64,000 nucleotides of DNA from Nymphaea colorata (lineage: Eukaryota; Streptophyta; Magnoliopsida; Nymphaeales; Nymphaeaceae), in NCBI RefSeq assembly GCF_008831285.2, contig NC_045139.1, positions 17,776,354 to 17,840,353 on the forward strand. The letters run 5' to 3'. The translations under genes and the position numbers were made by a program. Within the stretch, counting starts at the first letter, position 1. Every line of letters starts with the position of its first letter. This document shows, one piece after another, positions 12,801-24,981 of the stretch. The notes beneath the pieces are model-generated. The model was not told the origin of the DNA and made no database searches. It worked only from the letters and a program-made list of their open reading frames with translations.

Positions 12801-15800
12801 AACTTCTGAGTTTATGTTGTTCAAAACCTGAAAAGGCAAAAAGATTATTCTAGTTGTCTTGTCTCACAGAGATGATGACCATCTCCTTTATTTTGGCCTT
12901 CCTTCATTGTGCTCCTATTCTCCATGAATGATCTTCATGCATCTCTGCTTCTTTCTATATGCAGTTCTGTTTGTTATTTAGCTATTTTAATTTGTTTTTT
13001 TCTTTCATCATTAATGCAGTAAGGTGATGGAGGTCTTTATAAAGGCAGCAGAATACATGGAAATGCCAGTTCGAAGGAGTGACACAGAGCCCCTTCAGAA
13101 GCTGTTTATGGTTGTTCGTAGTGAGTTAGGTTTAGATACTAAGAACATCAGGCAAGAGCAGGCAAAGTTTTGGAAAAGGCATCCAGCTTTAGTGAAGGTA
13201 TCAGAATTTCTGTATCAGTAATGCCTCTTCGTTGTGCCATTAGACTGGATGGGACGGTAAACATGTTTTTGCTCACTTTGTTTTTTCTCTTTTGAATTTC
13301 AGACAGAACTGCTGCTTCTGGCCCAGTTAACACGTGAATCAGTTTCTATTCCCATTACATTGCAGGGCGATTTCAAGCATGTGATTGAACTTGCACCTCG
13401 CCTTCTTGAAGAACTAATGAAGGTAAAGTCACGTAAAGGTGATGCATTATAGTGCTTTTTAGTCCGACAATCATGCATGAATATATTTGTGGATGTCTAG
13501 AGACATATGTGGCGTGGATGTGTAGCGTATTGCAACATGACACAAGTTTGTAATTTGTATTTATGGTCTAAGAATTGGCCATGCAATCAGAACCATGGGT
13601 GGCATGATAGTTGATTACGTATTAACTGGAGAGTCTATTGGGAGGTCATAGGTCTGACCCTTGTTTACTCCAACTGAGATGCAGATGCTTTCAACATGGT
13701 CCATTAGGTTGGACATAACCTCTGACTTTCCAGTGAGGAATTCCAACATCTTGAAAGGGCTTGTTTCCCAAAGCTTTTTTAAAACATGTTTTGTAAAGGG
13801 ATTCAACTCCATGTTTTGGTGCTGGGTTCAGATCTAGTATCCAGTGACTCCTTTAGAATCTGGGTTCATGGCCTGTACGTCCTTAGGCTTGACATGGCGA
13901 TGAGTTGTTAACCAGCCCACAAGATTGTATGTCCATAAGAAGGACATGATTCTTGGCCAATCCATGGGGCACCCTTAGTTTCTTTAGCAATGCATAAAAT
14001 AATGGGTCATTACCAGGAAACTTTTTTGTACAAGTATTTAGCTTGTTTTGTTATAGTTTCTTGCTTTATTGGTTATTATCAGAAGCTTGGTTTTGATACA
14101 ATTGATTTGCCTTCCATGAATTCCTTGAGTAAGAAAGAATCTTTCAAATTGTGAATTTAGGTTTCCCAATTTTATTTTGTTTTGGTTTCTCATTTCTTAG
14201 GAGGTATCATTAGTTTGATCTTTGAGAGATCATCTCCTGCAGATGGCTATAATAAGGCGCAGCCCTGGGGGATATGGGTGGCTAAGACCTGCAATTGGGG
14301 TGCTTGAACTATCCCAAAGTATAATTCAGGTACTCATGTAATACTTTTGTGTTTAATTTTTTTTTATTTTTTATACTGAAAGATGCACATTCACTCTGTC
14401 ATCTCTCATATATCTGTTTACTTGTGTGTTGCTCCGTATTTGCTTTCCAGTTAATGCTGCTTCAGAAAGTCACTGTCCAAGCCTTCTTTCTTAATATCGA
14501 CTAATGATCTTGATATTTTGTAGCCATTGCCTGGCAAAGTTCAACCATGTGACTGGAAATCCCTTTGCTTTCTGGCTAATGTTAGATACTATTAGTATGG
14601 CTTTGAATGGCACTAATATTGCATAAAAAAAAAGTTTTTTGGTTGTACATTTGAAAAAATACAGCTTAGCCGTTTTTCTTGGTATGATATAAAGTATAAC
14701 ACATTTGTGAGTTTCAATCCCGTGGCTGGGTGGAGTTTTTTGTGTCATATCATGCTCCTGACTAAGCCTGGGCATCGGCCCAGCTTGGCCCAGCCCGACA
14801 CCAGAAATCCGGGCCCGGCCCAACACCTAAAACCTGAGCCAGAGCCCGGCCCAATTAAATTTAAAAATACATATTTTTAATATAAAATAATATATAAATA
14901 TAATTAATTTTAATAAACTATTATAATTATAAATCAAGAATATATGTATTAAAAAAATTTTATCTGGCCGAACTGGGTTTAGTTGGGCCCACCCAGGCTG
15001 GCTGATAAGGTAGCGGGCCGGCCCGGTTCCTTTCTTTCGGGCCCAAGCCCGGGCCCGGTGCCTTTCTTTCGGGCTCAAGCCTGGGCCTGAGTCGGGCCGG
15101 TACCAGACCCGAGGCCCAGCCTTACTCCTGACCTGAATGGATGCGTCTTTCAATGACAAAGCAAGACACTTGATGCTTGAAAATTTCTCACATATGGCTG
15201 TTGCAGTGTAGTGTCTTTTACATTCCTTTCATAAAGACATCTCACAGTGTAACTCATGCAATTTGACCATGGACATGCACACACACATTCATGTGATAAT
15301 GGTGCATTTTCTCAATGGCATTCTGTGGTGTGAGATTCAGTGATTCTTGTGGATTTTGTAAAAGAAAAAATGGTCTATAGAAATAAAAATTACTTGTTGG
15401 CATGCATGTAACTGTACGACTTTAAACAATCTCATTGACTTCCCTATGGGGAAGTTGTATTATTCTGGCAATATGATCTCTTTGCTCCATGGTTCAACAT
15501 ACTAACGTTATGATAACAGCCAAATTACTTCCTTGCTTCATCTGGGAAAGCATTGAAAGTCATCACGAGCATGTAGAGATGTAGCATGCAACAAATATCA
15601 TGCTTGAAAAATCATACAATCCTTTTGTTCTACTGAGACTAGAGTCTCCTTCTGCATTTTTGGATTTTGTTTTCTTTTATGTTACTAAATTCAATGATTG
15701 GATAGGTGCAAGTTTTCTTATTTCTTCATCTTGTATACACGAAACACACACACGGTAGGCATTGTGACTTTTCTAAGTTCTTGGTAATTTTTGTGATTTT

Positions 15801-17647
15801 GGTACAGGCTGTTCCTCTCAGTGCAAGAAAACCAGTTGGAGCATTTGCAGAGGGCAATGCTCCCTTTCTGCAGCTGCCACATTTCAGTGAATCAGTCATT
15901 AAAAAAATCAGTCGAAAAGTGAGTGGAAATATAATTCTGTTTTTGTGGAAATTATTAGTATATTCATAAATCTGTGCCTACACTTTCAGTCTTTTTTCTT
16001 TTAGTGTAAGCCACCTAAATTGTAGTAAGCGATAGTGACTCCACTGACCCTATTGATGTAGATTGTTTATTTGGTTTCATTTTAATATTGTAATGCATTG
16101 AGGTGTTCTGTGTTTGTAGGTTAGTTTGTGCCATTTTTTATTTCCCGGGTGCATGTTTTAACTACCTGAGGTTCTTGCTTATAATAACTAATTCAGCCAA
16201 ATATTAAGAAGAGTTTGTAGACTTTCAGATAAACCAATGTGCTTTTAAGAAACTTGTGGGTCCTAATTGAAGTTCTACTGGCTATCAAACATAGGCATGG
16301 GGATCCAATTCCATTTCAGTAATCCTTTACTGTTTGTTAGCCTCGGATCTCATATCCAAGGCCACACGACCAGAGGTTTAACAAACAGTTGAAAATCAGA
16401 TCACTGGAATGGGTGAAGCCTGCAGATCTGGGATTCATGTGGGAAGCTGTGGTGCAAGGTCCCCCACCATGGCCTTTGGCCGGCCCTTAGCTGGAAAAGG
16501 TATTGGCTGGCCGAGGGTCTTCTTTCCTGCCAGCTGGCAGCAGAATTTATTCTCTCTCTCTCTGTCACTCTTTCCTATTTTTCAAACATAGACTGATAAG
16601 TCACCAAACTCCCATTGGAGGTTTAGTCGTTCCATGTATGGTTGTGTTGATGTTGCAGTATGTCCTCTTCTGTTTATCCTATCCATCGTTGTATCCATAT
16701 TCACACAAACAGGGTATTTTTGGTTATGCTTAAGTGATCAAGTTTATCTGTAATGTATTTTCTCTTTTAGTTATTTGTACACCTATTAGATACTTCTCTT
16801 CCCGTGTTTGCAGAAGATCCGATCATTCCAGGAGCTACAAGATATGTCACCACAAGAGTGTGCTGAGCTGTTGACGCAGACTGCTGGATTCTCTGATGAA
16901 GAAACCCAAGATGTGCAGGCTGTTCTCAATATGATGCCATCACTAACCATTGACATCACATGTGTGACAGAAGGTGAAGAAGGTGGTATACAGGAGGGTG
17001 ATATTGTGACTATGCATGCATGGATTTCCCTCAAACGAGGGAATGGCTTAACTGCTGCACTCCCTCACTGCCCATATTTCCCATTCCATAAGGATGAGAA
17101 CTATTGGTTGTTCCTTGCGGATTCTGGCTCAAATGATTTGTGGATTTCCCAAAAGGTGAGTTTCATGGATGAGACAACTGCCATAGCTACTGCATCAAGT
17201 GCCATAGAGGAGTCAAAAGAAGGAGCAGGTGCAAACAGGAGGGAGATACGGCTAGCCGTAAGGGAAGCTGTTGAGAAAGTGAAAAGCGGTTCAAGGTTTG
17301 TGATGGGCCAGTTTCAGGCACCTGCTGAAGGAACTTACAACCTGACAGCCTACTGCATATGTGATTCTTGGATTGGGTGTGATAAGAAAACAAATATTAA
17401 GTTGAAGGTGTTGAAGCGGAAGCACTCTGGGCCAAAGGTTGGTGCAGTGGTTGAAGAGGGAGCTGCTGTTGAAGACGGGGCAGAGGAAGAAGAAGTAGTG
17501 GATGAAGGATATGATGATTATGAAAGTGAGTATAGTGATGATGATGGAGAGGAACAATCTAGAAAGGGAAACGATAAACTACAGAATGGCGATGCACAAG
17601 GAAACAGTGGTTCAAGCTCTGAAGGTTCTGTAACGGACGAAGAGTGA
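9852..17647 (+). CDS. ERDJ2: ERdj2/Sec63-type J-domain translocation protein (685 aa, 10 exons)
   Basis: Coding exons: 9852-10037, 10144-10239, 10682-10802, 10967-11073, 11162-11379, 13020-13197, 13303-13422, 14243-14329, 15808-15918, 16814-17647. All junctions are GT-AG and join in phase. The protein is nearly the length of Arabidopsis ERdj2A (about 687 aa). It has a first membrane segment at residues ~10-27, a second at ~73-88, a J domain at ~97-165 with the HPD motif at 127-129 ([10 protein letters not shown]), a third membrane segment at ~191-213, a Sec63/Brl domain from ~240, and a Glu/Asp/Ser-rich cytosolic tail from ~625. Sec63 proteins recruit and stimulate lumenal Hsp70 (BiP) at the Sec61 channel during protein import into the ER (family knowledge). 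Intron 5 holds a two-copy tandem duplication and intron 8 holds a hAT-like MITE. Nothing in the coding sequence looks broken. Confidence 0.96.
12218..12721. repeat. Two-copy tandem duplication (~253 bp unit) in ERdj2 intron 5
   Basis: Copies at about 12218-12470 and 12471-12721 abut. Both start ATAACTGTTTGTGAC and share landmarks such as TTGCTCAAGTTGAAAA / TTGCTTAAGTTGAAAA, CTATATCTATAT / CTATATCCATAT and TCAAATTGCAGTTG. The copies have diverged substantially, so the duplication is old. It contains no exon. Confidence 0.8.
14763..15124. mobile_element. GC-rich-ended hAT-like MITE in ERdj2 intron 8, perfect TSD
   Basis: The left end is TAAGCCTGGGCATCGGCCCA and the right end, reverse-complemented, is TAAGGCTGGGCCTCGGGTCT. 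It is flanked by identical 8-bp duplications CTCCTGAC at 14755-14762 and 15125-15132. GC-rich arms surround an AT-rich core. It lies between coding exons 8 and 9 of ERdj2 and disturbs neither splice site. Confidence 0.88.
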
Positions 17648-17780
17648 GCCATTCTTTTTACTGAGCCTAGTCATACAATAGTCATCTTTTGCTTCTTATT
17701 TTTTTCACATTTTGAGTTAGTATTTTATCCTCTCTTTTTAGCTTAAATGTAACACTATACAGTCGAATTTTACATTACCT

Positions 17781-17786
17781 AATAAA
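17781..17786 (+). terminator. Polyadenylation signal of ERdj2
   Basis: AATAAA lies 134 bp after the ERdj2 stop codon, in a T-rich 3' region. A near-canonical near-upstream element for plant polyadenylation; inferred from position. Confidence 0.5.
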
Positions 17787-18562
17787 ACTGATCATACGAT
17801 AGCTGCAGATTTAATTCTTCCATGATACATATTCTTAGCTGGAGAACCTCACAATCTAACATCTTACAGCTACATCTACTGCTGCGTTCTGAATAGGTGT
17901 TCGACTGTTGCAAGCCAAAACCTGTCATGTGTTAACCCTCATGGAATTATAAACCTGATATATATTGGTGGCATTACGATGTTGGGCCGGACCCCTTAAA
18001 TTTAGAATTTAAAATTTAAAATTCTTTTAGAAAAATGTTGTTTTATTTGGATGGACCTGGTCTGGTTAATTCATGCAATCCCTATTGAACATCTACACGT
18101 TTAATCGTATGAATGAGATCCGGAGTCCTTCACTACTTGGTTCCACACCTGCTGTTGGCACTTGAGGGGGGCATCTAGACCTCAGTTGAGGCGCAATCTT
18201 TCCTGGGTCATACGCGGCGCTTCATATGCCGATGATTCCTTGCATGCCAAACAGTTAAAAAGGAGCCACCAAGAGAAAAAGGTGCATCTACCAAACTGGT
18301 GTATATACCAAACTACTTGTCAGAGATAAAAATCAGACCCTCAAAAAGTAAGCAATCTGACTTTTTTAATATGATCTTAATAGTAATTTAACAGGAAACA
18401 TGTTTAAGTCAGTGAGTTTCACCGAAGTAACTTGAATTAGAACATGTTTGTGTACTATATTAACATTAATCCTATAATGTCTGTTTTGGTTATGATATTT
18501 TTTTAACATGAATTCAAGTAGTCCCCGTTTTTTTTTCAAACCTTAGTTGTACGGGATACACA

Positions 18563-18563
18563 C

Positions 18564-18618
<55 letters not shown>
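18563..18618. repeat. Compound microsatellite (CT)n-(TA)n
   Basis: About nine CT units run directly into about eighteen TA units. Seen directly. Confidence 0.92.
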
Positions 18619-18622
<4 letters not shown>

Positions 18623-19554
18623 AAGAAATTGAAGCCAGCTGGTTATTTTTGTGGATGGACGGCTTATTTATTTATTTTGTGTCGTTAAAAATGGTAGCAA
18701 AATGTATATTATGTTGATGAAAACTGTGTTGTCATCCAAATACACATTTTGCGATGGTTTTGGTGACATAAAATAAAAAATAAGCAACCAGCTATAAAGG
18801 TATATATATGTATACATAAGCCATCACTAAAGATATCATAAACCATTGCTAGTGCTTCCAATACATGGTGTTTTAGCAATGGTTTTTTAAATATTTTGTC
18901 ATTTGTCTACCAATTGTTTAGAATATACATACAGGAAAATTGAATGGTGACTTTAATTTTTTAAAGTCAACTAGTCATCTAATTTGCATCCATCATGATA
19001 AGCGATTAAGAGAAAAAAAAAAGAAGAACAAAAAGAAGAAGAAACATGATTGGTAGTTTCATCATCTAATATTAGTTCTTACTTTTTTTCTCTCAATCAT
19101 CCATCTACATAAAATGGACGCTTTAAACAAATGGTTGAGTGACTCTGATAGCAAGAGTCATTATATATATATATATATGAGTTCAAAGTCATGATTTAGA
19201 GCTCATATATATTAAAAGCAAGGTGAAACTTGCCCTGCGTAACAGCCGTTTCCTTTGGGGACCCTGTCATAGAGTCCTTAGTCCCGCAGCTCGGGCTGTG
19301 TCACAGCGCTAAGAGGACAGCCCGTGGTTGAGACGATACACCAGTTCGTATATTGTTAGAACAGCATGAAACACGGATCTTTTCTTTCAAAATTTTAATC
19401 AATTTAACGTGGGAAAAGATACTCTATTCAAATAACTGTTCAGCTCTTTTGTATTCTTGAAATAGGGAAGATTCTGTAAAAGGCTAAAACCCTTCTCCCT
19501 TCCTTCTATGCTCTGGGTTCAGGGCTGCTTCGAGGCTAAAAACATATCGCTACA

Positions 19555-19722
19555 TTTTTTTTTAATAAAAAATAATACTATCACCATTTATAGTTTTTTT
19601 TTAATCAAAAGTAATGCTATCACCATTTATAGTTTAGAAGAGTAGCATCTACAAGAATTGAACTAATGACCGAACTTTTAGCAGCCCACCAAACCACCAA
19701 CCCAACCATCTCTGCTATGCAC
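19555..19722 (-). mobile_element. tRNA-derived SINE-like element
   Basis: Read on the minus strand, it opens with a polymerase III A-box-like TAGCAGAGATGG (19717-19706, consensus TRGCNNAGYNGG), then 41 nt later a B-box-like AGTTCAATTCT (near 19664-19654, consensus GGTTCGANNCC). It ends in two tandem copies of a tail unit (CTATAAATGGTGATAG... followed by TTAAAAAAAAA). Box spacing and A-rich tail fit a SINE. I could not find a target-site duplication. Partial relatives occur near 20385-20450 and 61168-61215. Confidence 0.5.
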
Positions 19723-20384
19723 GGACATTTGCCTTTAAAAGGCACTAGCACATAAATGGTACATTTTGCTGCTGCATTTTCGGTTCATATTTTATGGCCA
19801 AACTGCGAAATCTTTATATGCAGCTGATTTGACTTCATTAATAGCAAATACTTTATACAAAGGATCATTCTATTCTGAAACCGTGAGCACAAGCATCTCC
19901 GAAATAAAACACGACTTAATTAGACCGGCAAGTTGTCCAATAATAAACAGCGAGAATCACTTTTTAGTGGGTCTAAGCCATGTCATGTCATGTTTAATAA
20001 ATTGTAGGAAAATTAACTAATCTACTAATATTATAGAAAGTATTGGTGAAATCAAATCGCAATAAGAAGCAAGTTTATGTCGTTTTGCTCAATAAAGAAG
20101 GCAAATTGAAAGAAAGATGCCGAAACCGGTGATGCCACTTCTTAAATGAAGTTGTTTAATTTGTTCATTTTCTGATTGGATTGCCTAAGTTGGAAGCCAA
20201 AGATTGACACATCACTGCTACAACTTGCCATGCAACTAGTGAGACTGCTATTTCATTATTTTTTTTTTAAATTTATTTAATGACGAGGAAGCTATACAGC
20301 GTCGATGGTGCCGCCGCCCGTTTCATAGGTTTGCTTTAGGATGTGAGTGGGAAGCCGGATATACCAGACAACTAGAGTGCAGCA

Positions 20385-20450
20385 CGTTTACCATTTGTAG
20401 TACAGAAAAATTAACTCTCACAAGAATTGAACTGACGACCAAGTCTTCAC
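20385..20450 (-). mobile_element. Partial copy of the same SINE-like family
   Basis: On the minus strand it contains GGTCGTCAGTTCAATTCTTG followed by CTACAAATGGTAAA. This parallels GGTCATTAGTTCAATTCTTG and CTATAAATGGTGAT in the element at 19555-19722. The A-box half is not recognisable. Confidence 0.4.
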
Positions 20451-21093
20451 ATTGGCGACAAATTTATGAGAATATTAGCAGCTGCTAGAGAACTTGAAAA
20501 TTTTGAGCATTTTTTAGTAAATGAATCTTTAAAAAATTATTTACTTTTATTAAAAGAGAAATAGCTCTATATGAGCCGTCAGACTATGGCATATTAATGT
20601 TTGAGATGCTTTGGGATTTATCAATCAGGAAACCAAATATGAAACGCACACAAGAACAATGATAGCCCAACTAAAAAAAGAATGCAAGATGGATACCTTT
20701 GAAAAGTGAACCGGTAGATGATTCAGAGCTTCCCTCAGCATTGAGGTGGAGCTCATTTGGATACAGGGTCTGACTCATCTTCAACAAATACGTAACAAAT
20801 TTGGAAGTTGGACTAAGCAGTATAATATCAGAATATTCTTCATCAGTTAAAAGGGAAGTCCCCTTACAAGGATTAAAAAAAAAGTAGTGAAAAAATTAAA
20901 AGTCTAAAAAAACATTTGTTTTAAAAAAAATCTTCAAAATATCCCAACTTCCACCTTTTTTTTTGGTACATATCTGCCAACGTAGTATTTGCCGCTCTTT
21001 TTTTTTTAAAAAAAATGAGTCTCTTTTTAATAAAATTTTCATTGATCTCATTTTTATGGTGATAATGGCCTAATCAAACAGCTATCAGTATAG

Positions 21094-21100
21094 TATATAA
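21094..21100 (+). promoter_or_regulatory. TATA box of the glyoxalase-like gene
   Basis: TATATAA lies 76 bp upstream of the ATG at 21176, with a short purine-rich leader between. A plausible core promoter from sequence and spacing. Confidence 0.6.
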
Positions 21101-21175
21101 GCGCCTGATTCCAAACAGGAGTAGCTCTCACTAACGAAAGTTCATTCCCCGAGAAAGAAAGAAGGAAAGTGAGTT

Positions 21176-23189
21176 ATGGCCTGTCAACAAGAGAAGGAGC
21201 TGCCGGCAGCATCAGACTGTGCGCTGCCATTGGTCTCCGTCAACCATGCCTCCTTCCTCTGCAGCTCCGTCGCCGACACTGCCAACTTCTATCAGGACGT
21301 TCTGGGCTTTGCTCTCATCAAGCGCCCTTCCTTTAACTTCGACGGTGCCTGGTATATATTATTAGCCCTCAATCTTTCGAAAGACGTTTTCTCGTCTCTT
21401 TGTTTCGTATCATGCAATTGTTCTCTCATCTTCGCAAAAGGTCTAACCAGTGAATTGACGATTGCACCATTAATAGCACAGTCCATTGGAAAGTACAAAC
21501 AGATTTGACCCTTATTGGTATGTTATTGTTTTACTTATTTGCCTAAAAAAATTGGGATCGATACAGTTTGAGAGAGACTAATGGAACACTTTAAAAACTG
21601 AGGTTCTATTAATCTACTTGAATATTTGAGACCGATACATGAAATAAACGTATTATTACTGTTGTCAAATGCCTCCATGTACTTATAATAAGTGTTTTAC
21701 ATTATCGGCTTGACAATAGTTCACATGTATTTGAGCCACACCTTTTCTAGGCAATAGCATGTCCTTTCAATTGCATCGTTTTTTACATGAACTTATATAT
21801 ATAATCATAAAAAATGTAAGACCCTTTATATATGTTGGATTAATCAGACGTTTCATAAGTTTATTCTTAAGTTAAAATCAATCACATACAAAGGCGAAGC
21901 CAGGAGGTGCTAGAAGCCATGCAGGCCCCCCTCACGTTTCTGAAAAATTGAAATTTACATATTAAATGATTCAAAAAACGCGAGTTTAGCCAGCCCCATA
22001 GCACTTTTGAAAAATCGATATTGGCTCCTGTGAAAAATTTTAAAAAATTGTGTTTATTATGTTGCATGACTGTTTGGCCCTCCCCAGGACGAAATTCTGG
22101 CTCCACCATTGATCACATAAGCCACATACATATCATGGATTAACTAAAACAACTTTTATAGTAGTGTTTGAATAACACATTGAAAAAATGTTCTTTCATG
22201 AAAAATGGTTTTGTAAAGATGATTTCTTTTTTAATGAGTTTTGATAAACATCTATTTCATGTTTGGGTGGGTAAGCAAAAACTGGTTTTTTCACTCCCTT
22301 ATGCAAACAGAGTTTGCTGTTTTCAAGCCATCCAAACAAGTCAAAAAAGGCATTTTGGTTTGGGTGTGTATCCAAACAAGTCCTTAACCTTGAGATCAAA
22401 GGGACCCTTACATATACACCTCCTTCTTCATCAGCTTAATGGAAGGCACGTCTCCTTTCATTCGTTTTAGATGATGCTTAATCAGATGAATATTCACTTT
22501 CTAAATTACTGTGAACAAACCATTTATTTTCGCTTAAGATACGACCCTGGTGGTTCGTCACTAGCCGTCTATTTTTACAGATCTACAGTGTGTTTGGAGG
22601 CAGAGGAGGAACCAAAAAATTTTCATGAGGTGGGCAAATTAAAGTTTTTAAAGGAGCCAAAATATCATTTTTCAAAATTTTTATAAAGAACAAGTAAAAT
22701 TTTCATTACATAAAACCATCTACTTAGATAATATTGATCAACCAGCATGGTAGGACGGGCTGCGTCTCCTTTCATTCGTTTAGGTGATCATTAATAAGAT
22801 GAATATTGACTTTCTAAATTTTCATGAATAAACCATTTATTATCGCTTAAGATAAGTTCGACACTGGCCACCCATTTTTACAGATGTACAACAACGTGTT
22901 TGGAGGCATGGAAGGAGTCAAAAATTTTTCATGAGACGAATTAAAGTTTCCAAAAGGGCTGAATTAAACCTCTATGTGGCAGGAGTTCACTTAAAGTTTA
23001 TTTTATTCCTTCTCTTGAGAGAAAACCCCATAGTGAATATTGACACTTTTGTTACTTGCAGGTTGTTCAATTGTGGCATAGGAATTCACTTGATTCAGTG
23101 CAGCTCCATCAGTGACATGCCCAGGAAGTCCCAAGTTATCAACCCCAAAGGCAATCACATCTCTTTCCAAGTAAGGACCGCAAGCTCTT

Positions 23190-23222
<33 letters not shown>

Positions 23223-23687
23223 CATGAACAAACTCTTAAGCTTGCATATGTTCCAAAACTTAGCTTACCTATTTCTCAAATAAACGGATGTATACCATAA
23301 AGGTAAAACTAAATGGCTGTACTTATTTAGTTAAAAAACATAATTTTTGCTAAGAAAAGAATGAACTGAAGGTTTCGGTTTTGTTTATTCAATTTATCAG
23401 CAAAGAACAGTTCAACTTTCTCTACCAATATTTTCTGAATCTCTTGGGAGAATATATTGCAGTGTGGAGACATGGAGCTGGTGAAGAAGAAGCTGGAGGC
23501 CATGAGCATCAAGTACGTGACGGGGATGGTGGAGGAAGGAGGAATAAGGGCGGACCAAGTCTTCTTTCACGACCCCGATGGATACATGATAGAGATTTGC
23601 AACTGTGAGAAGCTTCCAATTCTTTCTCTTCCGCCTTGCTCCATCAGCCAATCTTTCTTCACTTCAAACTGCAGTAATTCATCGTAG
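21176..23687 (+). CDS. Glyoxalase-I-like VOC-superfamily protein (169 aa, 3 exons)
   Basis: Exons 21176-21351, 23062-23170 and 23463-23687 join in phase; a TGG Trp codon is split across intron 1. The product is one small VOC (betaalphabetabetabeta) domain close to the plant GLYI4/GLYI7-type proteins (about 170 aa). Landmarks are SVNHASFL (His24), FYQDVLGF, FDGAWLF, GIGIHL, KGNHISFQ and the C-terminal FHDPDGYMIEICNC (His131, Glu139). His24 and Glu139 sit where metal ligands lie in the fold. In this plant subgroup, true methylglyoxal-glutathione isomerase activity is uncertain, so the substrate is unresolved. Length and motifs look intact. The tail after residue 145 is hydrophobic then Ser/Asn-rich. 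Intron 1 carries a hAT-like MITE and a two-copy duplication. Confidence 0.93.
21889..22111. mobile_element. hAT-like MITE in glyoxalase intron 1, perfect TSD
   Basis: The left end is CAAAGGCGAAGCCAGG and the right end, reverse-complemented, is CAATGGTGGAGCCAGA. Identical 8-bp duplications ATCACATA flank it at 21881-21888 and 22112-22119. Non-coding, 223 bp. The GCGAAGCCAGG-type end resembles that of the element at 7448-7623. Confidence 0.87.
22451..22960. repeat. Two-copy direct duplication (~314 bp offset) in glyoxalase intron 1
   Basis: TCTCCTTTCATTCG begins at 22451 and again at 22765. Following landmarks recur in order: AGATGAATATT, CTTTCTAAATT, AACCATTTATT, CGCTTAAGATA, ATTTTTACAGAT, GTGTTTGGAGGCA and TTTTCATGAG. 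The copies are diverged and contain no exon. Confidence 0.8.
23191..23222. repeat. Poly(T) run
   Basis: About 32 consecutive T shortly after exon 2 of the glyoxalase gene. It could be the A-tail of a retroposed sequence on the minus strand, but no body was recognised. Exact length is uncertain for any sequencing method. Confidence 0.85.
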
Positions 23688-23779
23688 CTCCATTTTAAAT
23701 ATCCTACCTTCAACTTTTAGCGTTGTTCTTTTCCTTTTCTTTGGATTTTTCATTGTTCCTTCCGATAAACAGTCTCACT

Positions 23780-24200
23780 CAAGGGGCCTTTAATGGCCTT
23801 GAATTTTGATTTTAAAATTAAAATTCTAGAAAGAAATTCGCTTTAAACTGAAATCCAAATGAAAATTTCAGTTCTAGTTTTCATTTGTATTCGGTGGTCT
23901 GGAATTCTGATTTCCCAATTGAAAATGATGCATTTGATAAAAAAAGAATTAAAATTTAGAATACATGAGTTAAAACCATCATGACATGTGCCTTGAAAAG
24001 AGATGATTTTTTTTTTTAAATTCTGAGATCACAACTCCACCACCTTGGGTAAAATCACAATTCGAAAATTTTGATTCAAGAATGAACCTATAATCCTGGA
24101 ATCAAAATTCTTGGTTTGACAATGCAATTCTTATCTCATAAAACATGATAATTTTAGTTATAGAATTCTACAATTCCAGCCTCATCAAACGCCTCCTGAA
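23780..24200. mobile_element. Possible TIR element between the glyoxalase gene and RFT1
   Basis: The left side reads AAGGGGCCTTTAATGGCC and the right side, reverse-complemented, reads CAGGAGGCGTTTGATGAGG; both then run into AATTTTGATT/GGAATT-type sequence. Ends like GGGGCGTTTGAT are common in plant MITEs. No target-site duplication was found, so class and boundaries are uncertain. Confidence 0.35.
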
Positions 24201-24981
24201 CTAAGTCAACTAGAACTTTGATCATGAACAAAATTTCACATGTTAGTATTTTAAAAAATGTTAATTTGGCCCCTATAAACTTTTAAAAGTATATAATAAA
24301 ACCCTGTGAAAAATTTTTGTGGCCCCAACAAAAAAAACCCTAGCTTCTGTAGCAAAATGACGTGTCAATAAAACTTTTACACATTATCGGCATGAATATT
24401 TGTAGGCAAGCCTCTCAGAGTTGCTGCTGCACGCAAAATCTCTTTGCAGAATTCCATTGGATCAAACTAAGATGGCGGAGGGTAAATTTACCAAGTGATG
24501 TTATGGCCACTGCATGGGCAATTGTAAAGCATTGCTCGTCTCCCCCTACATCTTTTCTTTCTTTCTAAATGTAACATGGTGTTTGTCCACCATCAGTTGA
24601 TTGTACTGGTTTAGCTTTCCACCTTTTTTGTAGTTGTGCTTTCTTGACAATTTGATACTCTCCGATAAAAACTTGTTGAAATTGAGCAACGCTTTCACTT
24701 TCTATTGTTTGTTGAGTCCTCAAAAATGCGTCCCTGGGGTGGAAGTTGGAACCATTTGTTCCCGAAAATTCTCGCCCTCCACAATCATTGCTATACATGA
24801 TTTCCCCGCATTCAAACGCGCCCTCCCAATAAAGCAACAGAGGAACGGAGTCCCTCGCTCTCAGTCTAATCTCTTTCTTTCTCTCTTGTCTCGCGCGCGC
24901 GCGCGAATCCTGTGGAGTCGTACAAGAAGGAGTCGTCGTCGAAGGATTCGCCCTCCCGATCCTGCAAGAATCGGTCTGAAA

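Larger units (their letters stand above)
17800..21090. other. Intergenic region between ERdj2 and the glyoxalase gene
   Basis: No coding exon is supported. Contents include the CT/TA microsatellite at 18563-18618, a GC-richer unassigned stretch at about 19230-19370 that resembles no gene I recognise, and a SINE-like element at 19555-19722 with a partial relative at about 20385-20450. Confidence 0.6.

Noticed and set aside
13590..13700. Possible further SINE (weak A-box and B-box-like words)
   Set aside because: Both boxes have several mismatches, there is no A-rich tail, and the sequence does not match the candidate SINE family.
19230..19400. Possible LTR or TRIM start in a GC-richer stretch
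   Set aside because: No paired terminal repeat, primer-binding site or polypurine tract could be identified.
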